Below are positions 1 through 10,600 of a stretch of DNA of 64,000 nucleotides, in pieces (positions within the stretch are counted from its first letter, which is position 1; every line of letters begins with the position of its first letter). The notes beneath the pieces were generated by a model. The model saw only the letters and a program-made list of their open reading frames with translations, was not told the origin of the DNA and did not search any database. The translations under genes were made by a program, and so were the position numbers. This DNA comes from Cristatella mucedo (Eukaryota; Bryozoa; Phylactolaemata; Cristatellidae): assembly GCA_009760855.2 (NCBI GenBank), contig WPIO01000017.1, positions 3,014,001-3,078,000 on the forward strand, given 5' to 3'.

Positions 1-272
1 GACAACTACTCTTCTGCTGCCGACTATGGCACATCTTTTTCAGCGGTCCCGAGCTGCTACTTCCATGCTACTCACTACCTCAACTGCTCTCCTGACTCTG
101 CTATGCTTACCACTTTCTCTTTGTTGTGTGAGACGAAGTCTGTTGGCTACCGAATGCGTACCGAAAGCCGCTTAGGCTGTGAGTACGCTATACAAAACTC
201 TCCTGCGTAACACCCGCATGGTCTTTTTGACTTTGTGGAGTTACAGACGGAGATACATTACATTACATTATA
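1..272 (+). mobile_element. LINE family B, 3' end fragment
   Basis: The stretch matches the 3' ends of two longer family B copies in this window, at 31900-32180 (+) and 39303-39560 (-). It holds the last codons of the reverse-transcriptase ORF, then a 3' UTR ending GGAGTTACAGACGGAGATAC and a short tail of ATTAC-type repeats at about 255-272. The element enters from the left edge, so its full length is unknown. It is a dead 3' fragment as far as it can be seen. Confidence 0.75.
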
Positions 273-345
273 CTACCTCAAGACTCGAACCCACGAACTG
301 AATCGTCAAAAGCGAGCACCTTATCCGCTGGGCTAAGATCCGGGG
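270..345 (-). mobile_element. tRNA-derived SINE head, partial
   Basis: On the minus strand this reads like a tRNA-derived SINE head: a B-box-like GGGTTCGAGTC and, upstream of it, an A-box-like segment (reverse complement of CTTATCCGCTGGGCTAAG). It directly follows the LINE B tail. The same arrangement recurs at 10613-10740, 16086-16170 and 63867-64000. It has no anticodon arm that could be trusted as a real tRNA. Confidence 0.5.
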
Positions 346-1456
346 TCAGTGGTGGTGAAGATGAGACACCGCGCTGACCGGCTTCAACTGCCATGCTTTG
401 CGTGAGCACAGCTAAACGACTGAAACCCACTGGCCTCCGTGTCTTCCTTCTCTCTCACCATTCTCTTTTTCTCTCTCCCCTGTGGTGTAATGTGTCTTGT
501 GCTGCACATTTGCATATGCAAAGAAACGAGTGGATGAGGGCGGTTGCTGAGCTTCTGTATTTACTTGCACGGCTGAGCCGCACCCACGTCAACCCTTCGA
601 AAAGCTATAGGTACCCCCTTAAGTGTATGCACATTCGTGCAACAGCTGTCGCACTTATAGAGAGTCCCGAAAGTTACTGGTGCTCTTAACTCGGGGCGGG
701 ATGATGCTAGCACCAGGACGTATTACGTTGAGCGTCCTGGCGGTCTCAAGACGACACACGCCTCGCCAGGCGTGCTCAGGGTGGCCTTGCACAAAAGTGT
801 TCTTTTCACACACACCCCCTGACTCATCTCGTAGGTGACTGCCTCTGCCTGGAGTTTCAAGGTCAGTGAGTGCACACACTGCCGTTCACTGCTGCTTCTG
901 TCTCTTGCCCCCCACCCACCCACCCATTGACAGACTAATCGCGATGTCGATGGGAAATCGCTCTCGCCTTCCCTCTCCCTCCCCCCCCCTTAGAAGAACC
1001 TAGTAGCTACACGTCTCTTTTTTTTTCAGCTGCCTCCCCCCTCAGTCTCCGGCACGGGCTCCTTGCCTTCTTTTCCTCTACCAGCTCGCCCGGCCCTTAC
1101 CCTGACCCGAGGCTTGTGGATGGCCGCCGAAATCGGCTGTCCGTCCGGCGGCTGGTGCAGCGCAGCTGTCCGGTAGTGCAGAGCCGCACGCCGGCTGGGC
1201 TCACACGGAAGCGCCCGACGCACGTCGCAGCGCAGCGCGGCTCCCCCACCTCGTGTCTCGTCGCCGGTGCTTGCAGCGGGCAGCTGCTCGCTGTCAGCGC
1301 TCAGCCCTCAGAGTGCGGCGCCTGGCGAATCTCTTCTCCCATCTCTTTTGAAGTCGCATTAGAGTGCAACTTTGTTTTCGTCAAGCTGGCGTGTTGTGCT
1401 GGACGTGTGCACTCATTTATCGATCTGCTTTTTATCACGTGGCGCTGTTGTTGCAG
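346..1456. other. Upstream intron or intergenic DNA, no gene seen
   Basis: No coding exon can be supported here. The stretch contains a C-rich run near 980-990, a polypyrimidine tract near 1018-1026 and GC-richer DNA at 1030-1330. It ends in the polypyrimidine-AG acceptor of the coiled-coil exon at 1457, so at least its right part is probably intron of that gene. Open frames at 1026-1472 show no recognisable domain. Confidence 0.4.
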
Positions 1457-1636
1457 TGTACCAAGCTCCTAAAAGAACAGATCTATCAGCAAAAGCTTCT
1501 CGAATCCAAAGGAGGACTGGCCTCGGCAGCGGCTTCTGTCGGCATCAGGGGGTGTGCAGCCGCAGGCGGCCTCCACCAGGAGGTTGCCAGTTTGCAACAC
1601 CAGGTCAACCTTCTTGAAACAAAGCAGAAATATGAG
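1457..1636 (+). CDS. Coiled-coil protein, penultimate exon
   Basis: The exon is 180 nt, phase 0 at both ends, and encodes 60 residues. It begins CTKLLKEQIYQQKLLESKGG, has an Ala/Gly-rich middle, and resumes a heptad-like LHQEVASLQHQVNLLETKQK. The acceptor is TTGTTGCAG and the donor GTATGA. Confidence 0.7.
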
Positions 1637-3913
1637 GTATGAGTGCTCGCTTGCATCGTGTCGCTACCGAGGCCGCCTTGCCTCATGCAGTGCCCGCTGG
1701 CGACGACTGCTCTTTCGCCATTTTGGGAGTCGTGTATTGATCTGATTTCGTCCGTGCATCGTTTCCGAAATATTAATGCGATACTGATTTGTGACCACAA
1801 ACTGGTCACCTTTTAGTCAATCGGCAGGTGAGTGCCAAGCAGCAGCAGCAGCAGCAGTGGAAGCAGTAATTCTGCTACTTTTTAATCGGAGGCCTGGCTG
1901 GTGATCAGCGTGTGTGTGTGGCGTTTTTTTTACCGACTCACTATTTTCTAAACGGCTGTCTGCCTCGCATGCCTCTTTTCCTCGGTGCTCGACAGCCGTC
2001 GAGCTGACCCTGACCTCTGCATGCCGAACTAGGTCTTTACCGCTCGCTCCAGCGGCTGATGTCGGCGCCGAAGCTGCTGCTGTTCGTGCAAGCCTGATCT
2101 GTGTATGCCTCGCGGATCCTTCCAGCAACTCATCCGGGGCTCGGCGCTTTTTTAAAATATTGAAATCTCCAGCCGGCTGCATTGCGCAAATAAACGTAAC
2201 CGCCGGCTTTATTCTGCACGGCGTAGGTGTCCACGCTACGCTAGCCAGCTCCTTAAACAGCAGCCCGTGCCGCGGTTCTTGCATGCATACTGTAATGCTT
2301 TTGTGTGCATATGTGCTATGATTATGGCTGGGAGCGTGTTAGGCAGGTGAAGATTGAACCTCTCTAGCGGCTAGTGGCATCGCTAGCTCATAAGCAGCTC
2401 TTGCATTCTCTAACCAGGCTTTTGATAGCGCTCTTTACGGATCAGTCAAGATCGTATGCCAAGTGACTGCACATACACCTAGTTTTATTGATATGCTTTT
2501 TTCGATCGAAGATCTACTCGGCTCAAGAAGTTTACATGGGTGTGACAGGCAGGAATTCGGTTGAATCTCGCCAGCCCACTTGGCTTTCCTTGTGGACGGC
2601 ATCACAAAATGCATTCATTTTGTGCAAAGCAAATGCTTTGTTGAAACAGACGACTATTGGGGCAGGGCAAAGGGATAACAGCGATAGAATTGACCAACAG
2701 CTGTTGATTCCCTGCTGTGTCCCATATGATTGGCATAATAATGCACACAGCACAGAGGATGCCAATAACTTGCCTCAGTTAGGCACAAGGGCACCGCACC
2801 ACTCTTATGTCCCGTTAGATACACATGTGCACTATTGTCGACAAAATCGATGCAGTATGGCCGCCACAGCTATGCCCATAAACTCGTTCCTAATATTAAC
2901 GTTTTCTATGATGCCAAGCATACTTAAGTGACCGTGCATGTGAAAATGTTAAAAAATAACCCAAAAACTGACACGATGTCGGTGTGTACGTATTTAGTTT
3001 GACGTCCCACCTCGATTCTTAATGACCTCCCTTGTCTGGCTAAGAATAGAGGCTGCCAGCTTCTGCGTCGTCTCTGCTGCTGCAGCACTGAGCCTGAGTT
3101 TCACTGAAAAGGTCGGCCACTGGCATAGATTGGCCTAGCAGCCAGTCTCAGCCGCCAGTTAGGGTTCAAATCAGGCGGCTGACTGAGCCAATGCACCGGA
3201 ATAAAATACGGATTCATCAAAAAGCACTTCATTTGACAGACCGTTTGCATAGGGTCAAAATCTTGCTGCCAAATGTAATGACCCCAAACGGAGCATTTGA
3301 GCCTTACAATCCACTTTCCTCTACCAGCAATGACTTGAGTAAAATGGTCTGTGAACTTGTAAGAGGAATCCTTACAAGCTGGTGCGGTGGCTCGTCAAGT
3401 TGCCTAACATGTGAGCCCCCCCCCCCCATAGAACCGCTGTGAAGCAATATCGACAGGCAGTTCGACCTTTTCAGTTAAGCTCAGGCTTAACGGAATATGC
3501 TACAGCAGAAGAGACAATGCAGATGCTGGCAGCCTCTATTCATGGCCAGATAATAGAGGTCATAATAAAGCCACATTTTATTATTCTTTACTCGTTGTTA
3601 GGTATGATTATACTGGTTCGCTGTTATTGGCTGGGTCACTGCTAATAGTGATGGCTGCCCTTAATGCCAAACCGAATGTCGTGGGAATCTAGGACCTTCT
3701 GCAACAGATTCGGTACACTTCCAAAACCATTACTTCTCGTGCACGTCTTGCTTCCGAAAAATATGTCGCAAGCATCTTACTGTCAGTCCTCATGCTGTCT
3801 GTGCTGCGTTGCAGCAACGCATTGCCGAGCTCGAAGTCACAACATTGAAGCTGATGCTACAAGCCAAGGAAGAAGAGATTAAGAGATTGAAATTACTGAC
3901 CGACATCGATTGA
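1457..3913 (+). CDS. Coiled-coil protein, last two coding exons (partial gene)
   Basis: Two exons give the C-terminus of an unidentified coiled-coil protein. Exon 1457-1636 follows a TTGTTGCAG acceptor and ends GAG|GTATGA; exon 3815-3910 follows GCGTTGCAG and ends in TGA at 3911-3913. Both junctions are phase 0, and the join continues the same heptad pattern (KQKYE|QRIAELE). The 92 visible residues are charged and Leu/Ile-rich, with an Ala/Gly-rich break at about residues 18-35, and end KRLKLLTDID. Upstream exons lie in the unassigned left part or outside the window. No family was recognised, so no function is given. It is convergent with beta-catenin; the two coding ends are about 560 bp apart. 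Confidence 0.7.
1637..3814 (+). other. Intron of the coiled-coil gene
   Basis: This intron of about 2.2 kb is bounded by GTATGA at 1637 and TGCGTTGCAG ending at 3814. It holds a (CAG)n run at 1840-1858 and a C run at 3418-3426. No further exon was recognised; direct joining of the flanking exons keeps phase 0, so none is required. Confidence 0.6.
3815..3913 (+). CDS. Coiled-coil protein, terminal exon
   Basis: The exon encodes 32 residues, from QRIAELEVTTLKLMLQ to KLLTDID, followed by TGA at 3911-3913. The residues continue a coiled coil with regularly spaced Leu/Ile and many Lys/Glu. No canonical AATAAA was seen on this strand in the next 400 bp; AATAAG at about 4144 is the closest. Confidence 0.7.
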   Translation, partial: QRIAELEVTTLKLMLQAKEEEIKRLKLLTDID

Positions 3914-4129
3914 CCATGCAGAAAGATGCACCACGGTGCAAGCTTGCCTTTAGTCTGACCCACCATCGCTGGGCCATCGTGACTCGCGCTGCAACAGCTC
4001 GTCGCGTGGCAGCGGTTCAAGCTCCTGCAATGCGCCGGAGCAGCAGACTACTATTGCTACTGCTGAGTTGTGTACCAATGTGCCTAGCAAAAGGAAAATG
4101 TATTTTTGTACGTGCTGCCAGAGGATGGT

Positions 4130-4135
4130 TTTATT
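4130..4135 (-). terminator. Polyadenylation signal of beta-catenin
   Basis: Plus-strand TTTATT reads AATAAA on the minus strand, about 340 bp after the beta-catenin stop codon. This gives a short 3' UTR ending before the coding end of the convergent coiled-coil gene at 3913. The exact cleavage site is not determined. Confidence 0.55.
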
Positions 4136-4475
4136 TGATATCCAATAAGTACATCATCATGCATCCTGTGTACAAGAAATGAACGACAGCAGCAGCAGCA
4201 GACACAAGCACGCCATGCTAAAGATAAATGACGGCTACACTAAGCAGTAGAAACGTCCGAGGGACTAGTCTCTAATCAAAATAACCGTGAGGGGAGATTC
4301 GTGAACGACCAAGCCAGTCAAAGGTTACACGTTGGTACTGTGGTCTAAACAATATGAGACGGCATTGAGGGATGTACGGAGGGAGGGGGGGGAGGAGCAG
4401 CAGGAGCAGGAAAGACTTATAAAAAATACAAATGTAGAATGTGTCAACGTCAGTGATGTTGTACAGATGGTCGCT

Positions 4476-4615
4476 CTACAGATCCGTGTCGAACCACAGT
4501 GTGCTGCTGCCCATTCCGTTCTCTTGGTTCAAGTCGAAATTTAGTTCGGGGTGCGAACCGAGGTCAGGCAGACCGTCGAGGCCCTGCATGGTGTCGGCTT
4601 GCAACTGCTCATAGC
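4476..4615 (-). CDS. CTNNB1: Beta-catenin terminal exon
   Basis: The exon follows CGTTGGCAG, completes a Gly codon, and encodes [19 protein letters not shown] and the C-terminal TLWFDTDL before TAG at 4478-4476. The PDZ-binding end is intact. Confidence 0.95.
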
Positions 4616-7600
4616 CTGCCAACGAGAAACAGTGTCAGTGGCGGAGAGAGGGCCCCTACTGAATCAACGACGCAACTGCAACCGATCGGGCTGACTCGCT
4701 GTCAGTGGTCTACTCACCTTGTCGTCCCATGCTGTGCAGGCTGCCCTGGCTGACGTGCTGCTGCATTGCCGAAAATATCGGTCCGCCTGCACCGACGCCG
4801 CTCCCGACCGTGCCAAAAGGATCGTCGGTCATCATTCCCGCTGCATTCAGACCGTTCTGGTCGCCCTGCTGAGTGCAGAAAATGACATAAAAAGACAGAA
4901 AATGAGGGGAGAGACATCCCGGAGACGATACAGCGAGCGGGCCGGAGAATGAGCTCAGCAGGCATCACCTCGTAACAGTTGATGGCGTCCTGGCGAAAGA
5001 GAGATGTGCTCAGCTCGACGCTGAGGCGCTTTTTGTAGTCCTGGGGCTTGTCCTCCGACATGCGATACAGGACGGCCGCCGCATACGTAGACACGCCCTC
5101 GTTGCGCGAATGCAGCAGATTCGTGAGTGGCGAGGCAGCGCCCTCCTGCTCGATCATCTCGGCGCCTTCCTTGTCGGCCGCTAGCTCGCACAGCACGCCA
5201 GCGGCCACGCGCTGAATGCTCTCAATGGGCGAGTAGAGCAGCTGCAACGCCGAGACCGATGACCGAGGTCTTGACGGCAAAGCGTGCGTGGGAATGGGGG
5301 GGGGCTAGATTGGTTGGTGCAGGCATCGACCGCTGCCGATCGGCACGACCAGCCTCGAGACGACAGCATCGACCCGAGCTCTCGGGATCAGAGCACTCAA
5401 AAGCAAGAAAAAAGGAGCTAACGTCGGCGCAGGAGCGATTCGTGCGAGACCTCCAGAAAGCTGTCCCATTAGCACCCAGCGCCGGTGACTAGGTGCTTGC
5501 TAGAGCCCCACCAATCAAACACAGTGGCAGCTTTACATTCCTTTAGGCCAGCGACAGGCTGCAGAGATAAGAGCTGACAGGTGGCACCGGGGTGACACGG
5601 GCACTGACACCCTGTAGTCATGACACCCGGCAGCGTCCGATGAGTCACACGAGCAGATAAAGCTGTGAGCGCAGCTAGCAAGAAGAGAGCAGCTCACAGT
5701 CAGCTAAGGCGAGCAGATACCTGAACGAATAGCGGAACGCATCGAAGGCCTCGTATGTGCGTTCGGTTGACGGCCTCTCGAGCCAGTATGTGCAGCGCCC
5801 CCACTGTGCCGTCAACTATTTCCTCCATGCGCACGCCGTCCACATAACTGCCCTGACTGCCAGCCGACGCCACGGATGATCGTTGCTGCAAACAAAGGCA
5901 AATCTCTTGAGGACACTGGCTCAGATCGACTCCCTCTTCCACACGCACGACTGGCAGTGTACGATTCAAGCCCCCCCCCTGCACGAGAAACACGGACCGG
6001 AACAGGGAGCAAGCGGTCGGCTTGCTCGGCGGCCCAAGCCTGCCTCACCCTCTGTGTGTCCTGGTAGGCGCGGTCGAGCAGCTGCACGATGCGAGGCAGT
6101 GCGCCCAGCTCGCGAAGCGGTCCGTGATTGGCCGAGCACAGGGCAAGGTTCCGCATGAGACCGATGACGGCCTTGATGAGCGGCCAGCGGCTGGGCGGCT
6201 GAAGCAGCTTCACCAGCACCGGCAGACCGTAGTGAAGGCGCACGGCATTCTGGGCGAGCTCGGCATCCGGGTGACGGCTGGTCAGATGGCGCAGGGCGCA
6301 CACCTACGGACAGGCCGGTGTGCATTGTGCCTGCACGCATGCCAGAGGCGATCGCGCCGAGCGAGCATCTGCAGTGCGATCGATCAGTTACCGCAGGCTC
6401 CGTTATGTCCTCTCGCTCCCCGGCTTGCACGATGGCTCGCACGAGCGCCTCGACACCACCGGCTTGACACACGATAATCTTGTTACGCTGGTTGTTGCAC
6501 GTAAGGTTGGACAAAATTCCGGTCGCACAGGTTGTGATGTTGAGGTCGGGAGATGTCAACAAATCCACGAGCAGATGAAGCAGCGAATCCAAGCCATCCT
6601 GCAGTACGGAGGGAGGGGGTGAGCTTTCAAGATGAGCAACGAGAGCTCACAAAAACGCTTGCACATGCAGCTGAACAAAAGCTTCTAGTATAGCAGCAGC
6701 AGCAGCTAACTGCTATTTGTGAGAGACGGATCAATAACGTAGGCAAGCTAAAGGAGCATCTCCCGACTGCTGACTAATGCAATCATTTGAATACTGCAAA
6801 GGATTATTAAATAATTGTGGCATTGGCTGTACTCAATTAGGTAACAATTGACAGCACATGAAAGGAAAACTCAAGCACCCCGATTGGGTTAGTTAGTGAT
6901 GCAGCCGGCCGCTCAATCTCCACTGCAGTTAGTGGGTCCTGTGTAAGTAGTGAACGCTTCAACACGACTGGCCGTAGCCCACGGACATGACACAACTTGC
7001 CCATCGAACCAGCCGCCGTCTCACTACCCCCCCCCCCCACGAGCCCAGCCTTTACGCACATGCCTAAATTTCTTGCTTCGTCCGAGAGCACAGATCGGTA
7101 CAGATTCGCCAGTCAGCAAGTCAGCCTCACACGACTCTGCTGGACCTGCCTCTAGACCACAGGCTGCATCAGGCACCAACTTATCTGCTGGATCACACCT
7201 GCACCACTGGTGACTGCATGCAAGCAGGATGCCACAGCTGCTCACCATCTTGGTGGCGGCATCCGACAGGTTACGGAGTGTCCACAGGCAGTTCTGCACC
7301 AGACGCCCGCTGGCATGGCTCAAGTGCTGGGCCAAAGCATGCATGCCTCCGGCCTCCACAATGGCCGGCTTGTTACTGGCGCACACGGAGAGCACTTTGA
7401 GCACACGCGACGTCGTCCACAAGAGCTTCTCGTAGTTGTACATGCGCATAATTCGCACAAGCTCGCCAGGGCCACCGCTAGTAAGAATTATGAGCTGCAA
7501 CGGAGCAGGTCCGCTCAGCAACGACGAGCGAGCTGAGTACGCAGATCGGTGTGCATGCGTGCATGCCCGAAGAAGGGGCAGGAGAAGTTAAGCCGATCTG

Positions 7601-10600
7601 AGCCAAAACACAGACATCGATAGGGAGACACTGCAGCAAGCATGCCGAGGCTTTACGGCTGCTTGACTAGTGCTGCTGCTGCTACTACGCGCCTTGCTAT
7701 CCTGGTTGCCATAGGCCAGTATTTGCAGGCAGTCAGTGGTGATGGCAAGGAACTTGACGTTGTTGCGCTGAAGAAGCGCCACCATCTTCTGCAGACCGCC
7801 AGCGAGCCGAACGGCCATCTTGGAGCCCTCCTGATGCAGCAGCAAGTTGTGCAGAGTGGTAATAGCATAGAACAGTATCGACTCAACTGGCGAGCTGCAA
7901 CAGAGGATCACGAACGCGTTCAAAGATGCGAGCTGCTCGCAAATTAAAACGGCGCCAAGCAAGCTCGAGCGGTGCGCCGACGACGATGCATGGGCGGCAG
8001 GTGCGCGGCTAAAGCATGCACGAAGCAGCCAGAAAAAGGCCAAGAGCACAAGAACTGGACCCGAGACTTGTGCACCTCGAGAGCGGGCAAGACCATCAGC
8101 TCGTCCTACACTCAAAGCGCTACTCTCTCCAGTGCTACACACGGCACGGTCAGGTCTGGGTGAGGTGAAGGAGCCATAATTCGAAAGCAGCCGACCGAGT
8201 CAGTTGTCAATAACAGCCAGACACGGTCGAGCTAGCAACAGCTTCTCACAGCAGCTTCTTTCGGCACAGGCTTCGGCAATCGGCCGGGCAAAGCAAGCCA
8301 GAAAACGTCCACGACGACATCGGCCGAGCATGGTAAGGATGAGGCTGAACTAACCTTGAGCCAGAGAAAGCCTAAAAACCTCGGGCATCTCGTGCTGTCT
8401 CGAGGCTTGCCACTTTCAAGTGGGGATACAAACCCCGGTTTCAGGGAAAACGGGAGGACGGTGGGTGCGCCCGTGGCCGTGCCATAGGATTTTAACACGG
8501 CAGCCACACGGTTGAGTTCGCACAGAGCAAACGTTTTGCTAAGGCAGCAAGCAGCAGCAGGGCCTCTCACGGGCCAGGCCGAGGCTGAGCAAGTATACTG
8601 CAGTAGCACTGCAAGTCAGTGCAAATTCCACCGACAAAGAAAACCCCAGGGAAAAACCAATCTCAGCCGAGCTGGGTAGACGCAGACAGATGAAAGGTGC
8701 ACATACACTGGCACCATTGAACGGGAGAAGTGGCAGGTCAACACTGTCAATATCGAGGATGCACGTCCCCGAAAAGCAAAGCAGCAAATAGAGAGCAGCT
8801 TGCGCTCACTAACGAGCGGATCGAAGGCCGACCGACCCTATTGGCCGGGCACGCGACCGACCGATCTTGTACCTCAGCAGCTTGACGAGCGCAGGTATGC
8901 CGCCCGACTTGAATATGGCCAGCAGGCCCTGGCGATGGTGCGACAGGTTGTGCATCGTGCCCGCTATGCTTCGCATCGTCTCCATGTCGTTGGTGCTGTT
9001 GGCGGCGCGCACGAGGGCGGCGACCATGGGCAGCGAGTTCATGATGGCGTGGCGGCTGGCCTCCTTCTTCGACAGCTGGTGCACCATCATGGCCGCCTGG
9101 CTGACGACGACCTGGTCTTCGTCCTGCAGTAGCTTGATCAGCTCGGGGATGGCTCTCGTAGCCAGGTCGGCGTCGTCCTGGTAGTTGATCAGGTTGACGA
9201 CAGCGTGCTTGAGCATCTGCGACGGCTCGGAGAGGCGCTGCACGGCCGACTCCTGGCCGACGCCCGGCGCGACGGCCGGAAGCTGCGCCGATGCTGCTGC
9301 CGCCGGAAGCTGCATGCTCTCGTCGATCGTCTCGGGAAACATGGCGGCTCGAACTCGATCCGAGCGTGTCTGGCTCAGCTGCTGGTTCATCTCTAAAAAG
9401 TGTTTCCGGAAAGATTGCAGCGCCCCCGCTGCCGCCACAGGCGACGCGTAGAGGCGCCGGCCTCGGCGTGCAGGAAAAAGTAGGACACATGCTCAGAAGC
9501 AGCATCAGTGCTGGGTGGCGACGCCTTATTCTCGGATTAATATTTGCATGCCGTCGGTTCGCACTCGCTTTGACCTCGCACTCGACCGGCGAGACTGTGA
9601 ACCGGCTCCAAGCAAGCATGCCAACTTCTTTCAACGGCCGCTCAAATCGGCAAGAACGAACGACACTGCCAGTTAACTAAACTTGACTATCACACGACCA
9701 CAGCAGCTCCGAGCAATATACTTCACTCGAGGCCAAAGTTGATTCCATGACAGAAGCAGCAGCTGATCCTACGCACAAGCTGATCTGCTGCTGACAGGGC
9801 GCAAGCACCAGTGGCAGGACTCCTTTACGAGAGAACCCACCATTTACTTGCTCTTGAGAGTATGCTCCAGAAAAATTCTGATCCCAATCGAAAACGTGTG
9901 GTCCTTCTTCCATTTCATCATGTTGGCTTTTGCCACTCACGGACGGCGTCTAGAAACAAGCGCACATGATCGTAGCCGAGCCGACAGCATGCCTGGCCCT
10001 AATAAACCACCACAATCACCGAGAAGCCATCGCAAAACCAATCGACGTCGGCCACTTGCCCATGACGGGGCATATGCCCTGATCGATTCTAGTTCCAGCA
10101 GTTTGCTACACAAGAGTAAAGAGTTATGTGCAACTCTACATGCTGGAAAGAGCAACCCCCGACAACTGACCCTGTGCATGTCACCCCTAACCATGTTATT
10201 CATTTTGTTTGTTTATCAAGCATGATATTACTCACCATTCAATTGCATTCCCTTTGCAGCAAATGTAAAGCGCCAAGAGAGAGATTGAGTTCTCTGAGGG
10301 CGCTTTATCAAGTGCATTGTTATTATTATTATAAAAAACAGCCCAAGGCCAATTGGCAATATTCTATGCTAGTCATCAACGGTGTAATCTCAGGCAATTC
10401 TTGAATGACGACACGGCATTTGCTCGAGCAACCGATCTTATCCAGATACCATCCATCTAGTTGCTCTCTATTTTGGCTACCCATCTTTGCTGTTTTGTCT
10501 GCGACAATTACGAAAGCAATTGGTGACCAAATGCACATCAACATCGGCTCGTGCTTGACTGCAAATTAAGACACGGTTGAACATACTCATTCTAGCTTTG

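Noticed and set aside
8747-9634. 295-codon frame on the minus strand
   Set aside because: It is a shadow of the beta-catenin exon 9390-8873 in another frame; the real frame matches the protein family.
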